Part shown: positions 23,316 to 34,199 of the stretch, in pieces | Position numbering within the stretch: the stretch's first letter is position 1 | Layout: every line of letters begins with the position of its first letter | From: Lunularia cruciata | Taxonomy: Eukaryota > Streptophyta > Marchantiopsida > Lunulariales > Lunulariaceae | Assembly (NCBI GenBank): GCA_948567375.1 | Contig: OX419756.1 | Coordinates: 45,150,333-45,214,332, forward strand | Direction: 5' to 3' | Length of the DNA stretch: 64,000 nt | Position numbers and translations under genes: made by a program | The notes under the pieces: generated by a model | Seen by the model: only the letters and a program-made list of their open reading frames with translations | Told to the model about the DNA's origin: nothing | Databases searched by the model: none

Positions 23316-25540
23316 CTTTTCAAAAAGGTTGCATTTTTGTTGTATTTTAATTCTTTTTGATGAAATAACAACAAGTTAATTGTATGTTAGAGAAAAAAAC
23401 CTCTTTTATGAGTATTTTTGCAGTTTTTCTATGTATGTGTTCAATTATGAAGAGATCAAGCCCAAAGAAGGAAGGGGTACAAATAATACAATTATGAAGA
23501 TTCTTTGGAGATATAGGAAAGTTTAGAAGTAGTGACCATACAATAATTTGGAAAGTTCCATTGAAAGGATAACAACCTACCACCAAGAACTAATTGTACA
23601 CTTTGGAAGCTTTGCATGTGTGGAGAGTAATGGGCTGACCCACTAAGAATCAAACATCAGAAGCTATAATTAATTGCCAATTGACTTTTTTACTTTTGCT
23701 ATTATGTTTTGCAGTAACTTTTCCAAAGAGTATTTGAGTTGTCCTCTATGTAGTTATCAATCTTTTTATAGTTAAGTTCCTTTGATAGCAAAATGGCCAG
23801 GGTAATGAAAACAATGAGGAACATCCTTGAGGTGATCCTTTGATCACTAAAATTTGAAAAATGGGCAATCAGGGCTAGGAGTGATTTACCCTAGAGCAAT
23901 TATTTAATGTTTCTACTCTAGAATTTGGAATGGGCTCACCCATAATCATCCAAAAGATGTGGAGGAGAGATGAGAGGGCAATTGGAGATTTGAGAAGAAA
24001 TCCTTACATTTGGATAGAGGAGCACTAGAGGATGGTACTTGGGGTAGGGTCAGGTCCTCTAGGGCAATGACACCAGACACCAAAATTGGGAAGAGGAGAA
24101 TTGAATTCAATACAACCATCAAGAATACCTTTGTAGAGAATAGATCAAAGAGTAACAAGTGGAAGTTTCACACTTACAAGGATCTTGCTTGCCAATTCCT
24201 TGTACAATCTCTTGTGAGGTTGTTTCACTTGGAACAAACTATATACCTAACTATCAATCAGGTGGTATTTTTCAAGTATATATTTAGAGGAGAATTTGTC
24301 ATTTGGGCCTATATGTTCTATTGACAGGCCTTCTCCATGATCAAGGAACTTGAGGAAGATGGTGGAGCTACTTACTTGGCTCCATTTGCAATTCACTTCT
24401 ACATGGGAATGAATTTGTTAAGTAATAGAGAGGGGGAAATTTAGCACACGCTTTATGTTGGAGGAGTATTTCCTGGCCCAACCTAAAGGATACTCCATGA
24501 CCAAAACCCATCAAGAAGAAAATTTCAAGTTTGCCACATCAACAAAACTCATGGAAGTAAGGGAGTGGATCATGGATGTGGAAGGAGGGGTAAGAGAAAC
24601 TTCACCCATGCTACACTACAAAGAAGAAGGAGGATGAAGCTTCTTTGCAAAAGTAGTTTTGACATTGCTTCAAGTAGATAGAGCAGGTTTCATAGTGAAT
24701 CCAGTAGAACCAACACTTGGGTTCATGCAGATGATTCTCCCTTAACAAAATGAGGCATAGCTCAATGCAATGGACTACACCTCATTATTGAGCACATACA
24801 CACAAACAAGTATGTAACAAAAGCAAAGATGACCAAGGACAAGGAGGATTTGGAGAAGGTAAGAGGCATATGCAAAGATGAAAATAGGAAGGATAACACC
24901 TTAGTGTAAGTGTATCATGAAGACAAGAAAAAATACCTCATTGGAGCACATAAGGAAGAGTGAAGATCAAGAAATTTGGAAGTTGCAAGAAGAACAAAGT
25001 GCACTCCAAATCACAAGCAAGTAGAGACAAGATTGGTACAAAGTAGAAACTTGTACTAAGATCAATCACATTAGTAAGTTAGAGCATGATATGCAATAGA
25101 AGAAAGCAAAAGGTGTATCAAGAAGTTATCTTGGAGGAATAGAAGAAATGAATTGACCTTTAAGATAGAGGCCTTGCAAAAAGAACTACATGAGTAGAAA
25201 GATCATAGAGCCATTGTCAAAGCCAATATGATGGATGACATTACTAGTAAAATCAGTGAAGCTTATAACCATAGCTTCAAAGGAATGCTTAGGATTATTC
25301 ATAAATTTGAGAAGATTAGGGACCAGACTCTAGAGCTCTAGAAAGAAGCTACAATAGGTAAACTTACAAATGTGAAGATTCATGAGCTCAAGTTGTAGGC
25401 TCAAACTCTTAGTGAGCATGTATACAAAGGTCCAAAGTTAGAAAGGATATCCTTAAAGCTAGGGAAGCATGCAAATAGGAAGCTTTATGAACCGTGTGAC
25501 ATAATAGTTCTAGAAATTACTTAGTACAATGAGAAAACTT
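23316..25540 (+). pseudogene. Coiled-coil gag-like ORF, copy A5
   Basis: Positions 24010-24324 are open (NKWKFHTYKDLACQFLVQSL, then FFKYIFRGEFVIWA) and run into EEDGGATYLAPFAIHFYMGM and NLLS near 24350-24420. AMDYTSLLSTYTQ at about 24770 matches the YTTLI segment of the sister copies. Coiled-coil-like Lys/Glu/Gln text continues to 25500. Stops break the frame. The two flanking LTR-like blocks make this copy look like LTR-gag-LTR without pol. Confidence 0.65.
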
Positions 25541-25789
25541 AAAGTCTCCTTTCATCTTCCGTATAAAAGAGAGTACATCAAATTTACTAGCCCATATAGA
25601 GAGATAGATAGGAAAGTTGTAAGAAAAGTTAGCTCTTTGCAATAGAGTAGTATGAACAATCCTTCACTAAAGGAAGATTCTTTGCAATTATACATTTTTT
25701 TTTTAGTTGTTAAAATCTTTAGAGTAGGAGTCCAAAGAGGGCAAAATAAAGTTCCTTCTGAGAGAACTAAAAATAATTCCCAAGACACA

Positions 25790-26740
25790 TGTTAGTGATT
25801 TGATAGTGTACAGATCAACAGATTAGGAGAAGACAATTTGGTAAAACCTTGAGTATATAGTCCAGATGCAAGGAGTGCAATTGTGATAGATCTTTGCACT
25901 TCCACAACCTTGAGATTTCTTATGTTACAAGTAGGAGAAGGAGATGCTATTTATGGTTTTTTTTCATTGTAAATATTCATGCAATACATGTAAGAAAATA
26001 AAGTGAATGAGCTAGAAGCTCCTTTTTGCTTATGTTGAATTCTGATTATTGGCAATGATTTTTTAGTGTGTAGTGGTAAGGAACTTGTATTAAGAACACA
26101 AGTTGTTGAGTATGTTTCATTACTAGTGCCTGAGGCTAGAGTCTAGGATCCTTACTAATTTTGAAGGAAAAGAGCAATGCCTTAAGTGAGTTGTGGTGTT
26201 GAAAGTACTACAAAATCAAAAAGCAAAACTTTACCACCAAGGCAAAGATCCTTTGTATTTGTGCCTTACAACTTGCATAGCTCAAATATCTTAGGTGCAG
26301 AAGGGCAGACTTCTCATATTGATACTATTGAGACCTAGTCCCATTTTACCCCTTTTGTCTCTCCTTTGTACAAGGGAGCTCGGTCTTCCCATCCATCATG
26401 TGTTCTATGTGGTTGCCTTTTTCTCCTTTTGGGAATAGTAGAACACATTCTTTGGAGTTTTATTATTTGTAGTTGAAGATTGATTGGAAGATCACCTTTG
26501 GGAATTAGTTGGAACTTAGCTTATGTGAAAGTGATTTTTCATTTCTTTTTGCCATAGTGCATCACAATTGGTGAAATTACACTCTTCTAGGAATGGTTCT
26601 TTCACAAGAGGTTAAATAGGAAATAATAAAAAATCAAAATATTGACCTTTCTCTTCAAATCTATCTAGTTTTTAGCTATATCACCAAGGGAATAAGTCAT
26701 ATATTGCCAATTTACTACAAAATGTATATGATGTTGGGTT
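25790..26740 (+). repeat. LTR-like block of coiled-coil family (copy 5)
   Basis: It starts TGTTAGTGATTTGATAG and contains CTATTTATGG, AGCTAGAAGCTCCTTTTTGC, a pyrimidine tract ending TTTTTGCCATAG at about 26557 and the open block CITIGEITLF then EWFFHKRLN. It is interrupted by, or contains, a copy of the short dispersed repeat at 26286. Confidence 0.62.
26286..26445 (+). repeat. Short dispersed repeat copy (GGCAGATTTCTCA family)
   Basis: It starts ATATCTTAGGTGCAGAAGGGCAG, then follows the family order: CTAGTCCCATTTTACCCC, TTTGTCTCTCC, TTGTAC, GGTCTTCCCATCC, TGTTCTATGTGGTTGC. It sits inside LTR-like block copy 5. Confidence 0.7.
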
Positions 26741-26979
26741 TTGATATATATTTTTGGAGTTGCTATGGGAGATACATTCTTTGGAGTGATTGAATATGAA
26801 GAACAAGCAAGGTAATAAATGTTGCAAAGGAATTACTAAAAGACATTCAAACACTGTGTGATTTAAGAGCCTCCAAGAGAAATCAGAAATGTGAAGCTAA
26901 ATGGTGTGCAACACAAGCAAGAAAAGCTCAAGAAGAGGTAACAATTTTGAGAGAAAAACTACGATAGACACCAAACTGG

Positions 26980-28220
26980 CATTTCAGCAATTATCCTCGC
27001 AAAAAGGAGACTTTGGTTTCAAGAACATCTTCAAACAATGGTTCTAGACTCAATCTTAGTTGTCTACTTCTCCTTAATCCAGTTTAGAAAAAGAAGACTC
27101 TAAGAAGTTTACGGAGGGAGCCTCTCAAGTTTGTATTAAGGATTAAGAAGCACAAATTTCACTCTAACTTTCTTCCTTTGGTTCAAACAAAAGTGACAAC
27201 CACTTGCCCACTAGTACCACAAGAACTTTTCTTCAAAGAACCTAAGCTAAGCAAATTTTTTTTGGCTAACCAAGAATTGAGCAGTACTGTCAAGAATGCA
27301 AAAGACCTGGATCAAGATAAATCTTTATCAAAAATAGACCTAGAGGAAGGTTTTCCTAACCTTGTACTTGACTTAGATTCATTCAAATTTCTCTTGCAAG
27401 ATCAATCCATGCATCTATTTCTCTCTTCACACCAAACATAATGGCTAATCTTGTGCACTTCACTCTGCAAAGTTACTAGAAGTTTAAAAGCCATGATAAA
27501 GAAGAAGATCCTTACATTGTCATGGAGGAATTTGAGGTAATCTTGATAGAGAAGATACAAATCATAATAGGCTTTGAATATTTCCAAGTTTTTTAAGAAA
27601 GAGAGCCAATAATTGTTATATGCACATAAATCAAAATCTTGCCTATGTGGTGGATTGGTGAGAAGTCAAGAGTCAATTTTTTGAAAGGTTTTGTGAGCTG
27701 AAATATGAAGCAAATGTCTTCACCACTCTGAAGAATACAAAAACATGAAAATTTACAAGACAACATAGAAAGGTTTGAGAGCTTTTTGAGTAGAGTACTA
27801 CAAAGAAGAGTCACCTTAGGATATTTTGATGTAGTAGTGGCATGATTCTTAGTAGATTGTATGTAGAATTATGGATCTTTGCCAAGGAGTGGGAAGATGA
27901 TATGTTGGCTAAGATAGTGAAATTTGCAAAATTATATGAGTCAACATAATTGAATCCCTTAGGAAAGTAGTATCAAGGGAGAATTTTACAAAGAGTGAAG
28001 AAGAGACCAACAACAAGATCACCTCTACTCCTTTGGAATCATCCAATACATCTTTATCTTTAGAGTTATCTTTGTCTAAAGAGGAGAAAGACCAAAGAAA
28101 AGGAAAGATGGATACTCGATGGTAGAAGGTTATTACAACTTCAAAGGCCTCTATTCAACATGGATACAAAGTTAGAGGACCTTATGAAGGGGTTTTCTGA
28201 TTTCAAAGTGCAATTAATCA
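26980..28220 (+). pseudogene. Gag fragment of another retroelement family
   Basis: In broken frames this region gives FFERFCELKYEANVFTTLKN at about 27675-27735, ESFLSRVLQRRVTLGYFD-like text at 27775-27830, and a Lys/Thr-rich linker followed by KLEDLMKGFSDFKVQLI at about 28165-28215. The WxxxxxFxxRFYPxN...Lxxxxq layout resembles the capsid part of plant Ty3-like gag. No pol follows in the same orientation. Assignment is from pattern alone. Confidence 0.45.
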
Positions 28221-28940
28221 GGAAAAATTATGCATAAAAAATTACACAATTTTCTTGTGCTTTGGCCAATGTTTGCCTATGTCCACAACTACACAAGATT
28301 TTCTTTATTCAAGAGCTATCAAGATCACAATTTACCACCAACACTACCAAAATATATATACAATTGCACTTGGTCTTACTAGTTCTTGAATGTTTTCTAC
28401 CAATTGATCCACTATCTAACCATAGATATTTTGGTATTAATTGATACATGTCACCTCACAAAGTTCCACAAGTGAGATCCATTCCCATAGCTACCCATAG
28501 GGTACATTCCCACAATCCTACAGTCTTGGAGCCTTTGCCACAAGAACCATTCTTGTAGTCCCATAGTCTTTCATGTAAGAGCCATTCTCATAAGCCTTGT
28601 AGCTAGTTCCGCAACCTTCTCACAAGTCTTGTAGGTCCATAAGACACATTTGACTTGAAATTTAGGTGGACATAACTTCTTTCTTAGATCTTTATTTACC
28701 ATGATCTTGGTGTTTCTTAAGCCTTTGAGAAAATGCTTCCAATGAGATAAGACACACTTCATTTGTATGTGTATTCACAAAAAAATCAGTCTTGTCATGA
28801 ACTACCTTTCTATGCACTTCTATGCCATCTACTCCAAGTATATGGTATACCCTATGGGGTCCAAAAGATCAAGAGGCCGGATGCTATTGAGCCCCATTGT
28901 GAGTTGCTTGTTTGCAATCTATACCATATAAAGGATGAAC
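28220..28940. other. No recognised gene; 3' side of the Ty3 element
   Basis: Between the gag fragment and the minus-strand PHD-like finger. Loosely repeated CCxCAAxxCTTGTAG phrases occur at 28470-28640. This should contain the end and 3' LTR of the minus-strand Ty3 element, but I could not identify its terminus. Confidence 0.3.
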
Positions 28941-29458
28941 TAGGTATATGTCAAGTACATCTAGGACATAACCACTATCCTTGAACAACCATCGTGAGGG
29001 GAGGAGTCATACATACCATATGCCATCCTCTCAAACCATCCTTCCAAACAACACCATCACGTCCTTCCAACATAAGGACTCTAGATGGCAAAACCTTGTG
29101 CACTCTGAAGATAGTATGGTCCATAGAAACATCAAGTATCATCGGTGTGGTTTGTTGTAGATATACATAGTCACTTGGATGAAATCGATAGATCAAGGAT
29201 CTGTAACCTCCTCCTCAAAATGGTAGGTAAGGTGTCTTTATGCTGAGCAATCACAAAGTTCCCAAAGGCCATCTACATCACTCTTCAAAAGATTTCTGCC
29301 CATTTAGAATATGCGCTCATCCATCCATCTAGATCACCTAAGTCCAAAACTATAGTAGCATCTTGACAAATGGTTGCAGGTAAATTTGGATCTTGTCCAT
29401 AGAGTAGAAAATAAGGAGAGAAGGATGTTAACTTGACTCTTTATTGAACCGCAACTAG
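28940..29458 (-). pseudogene. Ty3 integrase C-terminal part with PHD-like zinc finger
   Basis: On the minus strand: LTSFSPYFLLYGQDPNLPAT (about 29430-29370), GDLDGWMSAYSKWAE, then FHPSDYVYLQQTTPMILDV and VLPSRVLMLEGRDGVVWKDG. It ends RGWHMVCMTPPLTMVVQG, a stop, and WLCPRC (about 28960). SPY..LLYG is the classic Ty3 integrase C-terminal motif. The GWHMxCxxPPL...WxCPxC ending is the second half of a PHD finger; the first Cys pairs appear to have been lost between VVWKDG and RGWHM. This half is separated from the catalytic core by the insertion at 29459-31474. Stops and shifts make it inactive. Confidence 0.78.
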
Positions 29459-31474
29459 TGAAGGTTTAAGAAGCATCTATGTAAGTATAGGAATTTTCTT
29501 TAAGTGACCAGATTAACAATGTAGGGAAGTGCTAATCAAATAGCCTCAGCTATTTTTTTCTCATGGGCTGGACACGAGGACAAGAAGATAGGAGAGGAAA
29601 TGATCAAAGGAAGGGGTTTTGACAGATGGAGACTTCTTGAGAGTAGAGGGGTTTTGGAGAGAGGGCTTTGAAAAAGGAGGAAATTATCAAAGAAGAGAGG
29701 GTTTGGCTGAGGCAAAAAGAATTCTCAAAAATATGTAGGGCAGAGAGGTCCATGAGAGTATGGCAGGAGAGTGTTTAGTCAAAGGAGAGGTTTTTGAGAG
29801 TGGCAAGACATGAAGAAGGTCAAAGAAGAAGAATTGAGCTTGGACAAGAAGAAACCTTGAGATAAAGTTGGGAATGGACAGAGAAGAGTTTTGAAGAAGG
29901 TTTTGGGGATTGAACAAGAAGAGAAATCTGGAAGGAGAGTTGGGGCTGGACGGAGAGGGAAGAAAGGAAATTCTCAAAGATAGGGTTGGCTTGAAGAGAA
30001 ACAAAAAGGAGTATATTGAAGGAAGAGAGGGCTCATCACAACTGGAGAGGACATTTGAAGGGGAAGAAGGTTTGTGGGTTTTGTGACAGGAAGGAAAGGG
30101 CATCTAGAGAAGGGCAATGGGACAAGAGAGAGGAAATTCTCAAAGAGAAAGGCTTGGCTAGAGAAGTGAGGAGAGAAATCTCAAAGGTAGAGGAGGTTTT
30201 GTGTAGGAGGTGATAGGCAAGAGAAGAGAGACCTCAAAGGGAAGTCTGGGCAAGAGAACTCTCGAAGGGAAGGTCTGAAAAGACAAGAAGGTCTGTAGGG
30301 AGAGGACTAGAAGAAAGATTACTTCTGAATAAGAGAATTTTTTTCTCAAAGGGTTTTGGGATTTTGGACCAAGAAAAGAGAATTACCAAGGGAAGAGATT
30401 TTAGTGCGTTTAGTGACAAGAAAGGGAAAGGAGAACTCTCCAATGTGGCAGGACTGAAGTCTGGGCAGGAGAAATTTTGAAGGGAAGGTCTGGATAGAAG
30501 GAACTTTTGAGAATGAAGGGTTGGCCAAGACTGAAGGCTGGACAAAGAAATCTTGAGAATGAAGGTTTGGCCATGATTGCAGCAAGAATAGAGTATCGAG
30601 GGGGAGGTAAGGTCTGAACAGGAATGAAAACTTGGAGAGCTTTGACAGGATAGGAAAAGGTTTCAAAGGGCTGCAAGACAAGGAAGTCTTGTAGCTTTGC
30701 AAGAGTAAACTATTGAAGAAGCATTAAGAAAGAGCCTTGATAAGAAAGAGAGAGAGGACATGGAGAACGTGAAGGGAATTTGCAGGCAAGAAGAACTCTC
30801 AAAGGGATTGTAGGGCAGATTAGTGACAGAAGGAAGGTCAAAGAGAAGCTTTGGCAAAACATGGAGATAAAATGTTGTGAGAAATAGAATTAGAACTTGG
30901 TGGTGATCAATTATTTCCTTTTCCTACTTGAGCAGTTGCATAAACTTAGGAGAGGTCATTGTTATGGTCTGGAGCTCTTTGGCTTCCCCAAGAGGATATA
31001 TAAATTGTGAGGCGTGATATTGTGGTGAATGTTATAAGGTTCTTCATGAGTGAATGTGTTTATTTTATTTTTTGAAGAGTGTCAGGGGAAAAGAAGCTCG
31101 GTGCCTTCAGTCCAATTTATGCAGACAAATCATGTCACTGATCTAGTTGGTCGTATAGCTTGTGACCTACTAGATAAACCCCACCAAACCCAGAAAATAC
31201 AAACCCAACATTAATAGAACTTGAACAAGAGCTAGTGATACATGAAGATCAACATTATTCCAAGAAAACTCAACATGAAGAACCATTAAGAAGAGCCTAC
31301 AATTAGGTGCAATTGCAAACAAGTTGCTCCAACAAAAGTCACTTACCATCAAGACAAAGAGCAGAGACCGTATTAGAATGCGGGTAAGCTTTTGAGTCAC
31401 TAACAAATAGAGCAGTCTAAGTGTAGGAAGCCAGGTGCACGGCGCATTCACAAGACTATATAATCCCCAAGACA
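29459..31474 (-). mobile_element. Long solo LTR (left copy), inserted in integrase
   Basis: In minus orientation it starts TGTCTTGGGGATTATATAG and ends AAACCTTCA. Integrase coding runs up to it on one side (LPWLARGYWFS) and resumes on the other (SFSPYFLLYG), so it is an insertion of about 2.0 kb. The flanks carry CTAG and CTGG, a likely 4-bp target duplication with one change. The first 300 bp match the right copy at 36229; positions 29570-30880 are strongly purine-rich on the plus strand. A TATATAAATTG motif also occurs on the plus strand at about 31000. No internal coding domains were seen. Confidence 0.65.
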
Positions 31475-32330
31475 CTGGCTGAACCAATAGCCCCTGGCCA
31501 ACCAAGGTAATTGGAGATCACAATCTCCCAAGTGGCCTCTCTGCAAACTATACTTTTGCAATCCTCTCTTCACTATCTAAACCACCCTCTCTACTAAGCC
31601 ATATGCCTTAGGGTGATCTCAGAGGTAGCATGATGATCAATCAAAGCCTTCTTACACAAGACACAAGAACTTGTCACACAAGCTTTGTCACACTCTATAC
31701 CCTGATCAGTCAAAACCTCAACTGGTGCACCAAAAAGACTAAGAACCCGATCCAAGAACAAGTAAGCCATCCTTTACTAGACTTGGTAGCAAGTGCCTCC
31801 AACTCAATCCACTTGGAGAAGCACTCCACCATCACCAAAACGTATTGATGATGTCTCATAGTCAATGTTAAGGGTCCAGCAAAGTCTAAACTCCAACGGT
31901 AACCCAACCCCATGATAGGTAATGGGTGTAATTGTGGCATAAGCGCATTGAATGATGCTCTAACTTGGTCACAAACCACACATCTAACAACAAACTATTG
32001 TACATTGGTGTGCATACTGTGCAACCAATAATGACTCTAGAGTAAGCTATATGTATGCTTTACTCCAAAATGTCATAGCTCCTTAGAGCATGATGGACCA
32101 ATTATGATCGCTAAGATGGAAATGGTACTACTTGCTCTCTACTATCCTTCCATACGCAAAGAAGGTGTCTGCCCTCCAATCTGAACCATATGGCTTGTTG
32201 AAGAACACAATCTTTCTCCTTGGCCCCAACTATGCCATCCACAACACCAATGTGAAGATAGTTCATCACTAAGACATCATCATGAATATCTTGTTGAATT
32301 ATACCACTATCTCCACTCTTTGGATTTGTG
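31475..32330 (-). pseudogene. Ty3 integrase catalytic core (degenerate)
   Basis: The minus strand carries the CVVCDQV half of the zinc-binding region, then GYRWSLDFAGPL (first Asp), HHQYVLVMVECFSKWIELEA, FGAPVEVLTDQG (second Asp), and GLVERVV (candidate Glu). It continues to LPWLARGYWFS at 31480, where the solo LTR starts. Integrase joins the element's cDNA to host DNA. It follows RNase H in the order gag-PR-MTase-RT-RH-IN. Stops occur (for example after LEALATKSSKG region shifts), so it is not functional. Confidence 0.85.
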
Positions 32331-32479
32331 ACCTCAATAACTCCACCTATATGCATTGAGAGAGATACCACCAAAGCCTTAGAAAATATACCAAGAAACG
32401 TAGATGCATGCCAACTTGGCACTATCTCCTCATCTGTCTCACCATGCCAACATGTTCCAGTTTGATCTTGTTGGTTAGG

Positions 32480-32860
32480 ACATGGGTTTCTACTCAACCC
32501 ATCTACATCACGATTCAACACTTGAGATTTATGAATAATCATGAAATCATACTCCTATAAAATCGAAGCCCATCATGCAAGCTTCCTTGAAAGCTTATCG
32601 AACTCCATCAACCACTTTAGTGGCTGATGATCAATGATGAGAGTAAAGAAGTTACCAAATAGGCTACATAAAAAATGTGCTACTACCCTTACTACTGCCA
32701 AACACTCTCCCTCATATGAACTATACTTCATCTCCATTGAATTGTTGGAGTGACTAGCATAGACCACCACAAACTCCTTCTCCTCATCATCATGATGGAT
32801 GAGCATTGCTCCAAGTCCCAACATACTCCAATCAATGTGAATCTAAAATGGTCATCCTCT
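32480..32860 (-). pseudogene. Ty3 RNase H (degenerate)
   Basis: Positions 32824-32573 read MLGLGAMLIHHDDEEKEFVV, YASHSNNSMEMKYSSYEGEC and DHQPLKWLMEFDKLSRKLA. The same frame continues in 32542-32111 with DVDGLSRNPCP. ASxSxxxxExxYSxxExEcLA and DHQPLKWL are standard Ty3 RNase H signatures, and the DxDGLSRxP phrase marks its end. The frame from 32824 to 32111 is continuous apart from stops, making this the best-preserved pol section. Confidence 0.93.
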
Positions 32861-33760
32861 GATTGGTCTCCTCAAAATAGGAGTAGCTGTCAACCTCTCC
32901 TTGAGCTCTACAAAAGCTCTCTCTTGCTCATCTCCCCAACACCACTCTTGGGTAAGCTTGGTCAGCTTTGTCAAATCCTTGGCAATGCTACTGAATCCTC
33001 TAACATATCAGCGATTGAAGTTTTCCAACCCAAGGAATGCTCACAATCTCCTCACATCCATAGGCCAAGGAATACATGCAATAGCCTCCACCTTGGTTTG
33101 CTGAACACCAAGTCCTCAAGGGTAGATAGTGTGACCCAAATACTCAACCTATTTGTGGAAGAACCTACACTTCCCAGGATGTAATTTGAGTCCATGAGAT
33201 CTCAACCTCTCAAACACCTCCAACAACTATCTCTCATGCTCCTCCACAATAGTGCTATAGACCAACATGTCATCAATATAGCAATGAGCAAAATCCATCC
33301 ACCTAGGATCCTATCCATGACCCTTTAGAACTCAGCAAGAGCGTTCTTTAACCCAAATGGTAAGAACTTCCATTGATATAACACATCCTTACCATGAGGA
33401 TCAATAGCCAAAAATATTTTCTTGGACTTATAACCTCCCTAATTAGCAATTGATGATATCTTGCTCAAAGATCCAAATTATTGAAGCCCTTTGCATACCC
33501 AATCAATCAAACATCTCCTTTGATATAGGCATGGCATACCAATCATCCTAGTCTATTGGTTGATAGGATGGTAATCTCCACACATCTGACTATTTGTGTA
33601 GGTGCTATGCATATCCTTCTTGGCTAGCATCACTATAGCTGATGCATACTCTCCATGTGAAATCTCCACCAAACCAATCTCAAAAAGGTCTCTACTCCGT
33701 CTCTGAAACAATACTCTCTCCATGTCACTATATCAATAAGGACATCAAAAAATTGGTGTA
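32861..33760 (-). pseudogene. Ty3 reverse transcriptase (degenerate)
   Basis: Minus-strand pieces in shifting frames: SHGEYASAIVMLAKKDMHST (about 33665), MCGDYHPINQ, then DFAHCYIDDMLVYSTIVEEH with the catalytic YIDD at 33280-33269, and GLKLHPG / FLGLxN-type remnants nearby. These are the fingers, palm and thumb landmarks of Ty3 RT in order. At least three frameshifts and several stops are present. The enzyme copies element RNA to cDNA; this copy cannot. Confidence 0.88.
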
Positions 33761-34199
33761 TTGCTAGTCAACTCAATGCAAATGCCAAGTCTTTTAGAGC
33801 ATCCAAATCCTTCATAATGAAAGCAAAAAAACTTGTTTAGCTCTTCAAGAACCTCCAAACCTTCCGTCTTTCCTCTCCTATAAGTTTGGGTCCAAGATCT
33901 GGCTCTCAAGTATCCTTTGTAACTATTGTAGGAGTGGAAGACTTATTGACTAGATGCTACACCAGGTCCTTGCAAGCAATAGTGTTATGCTCCCAACCAT
34001 TAGAGATCCTAACCTCAATGTGAAAAACTCCCTCCACTCTGGCTGCAAGCTCCATACATCCTCTCGTTGCATCCCAAGTAGACCAAGGGTGTAATCCAAG
34101 TAGACCATGCTCACCTAGATGGACTCCAAGTAGACCAGTCTCCCTAGAAGCTATTGGTTGTGTCCCAAGAATTCCTTGTCCACTTGGTCCATCACCTCT

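Noticed and set aside
29687..30702. Long minus-strand frames opposite the purine-rich stretch
   Set aside because: Same low-complexity cause as in the right LTR copy; they are the complement of a GA-rich LTR.
31170..31505. 111-codon minus-strand frame after integrase
   Set aside because: It crosses the integrase/LTR junction and is hydrophobic low-complexity text from the LTR start.
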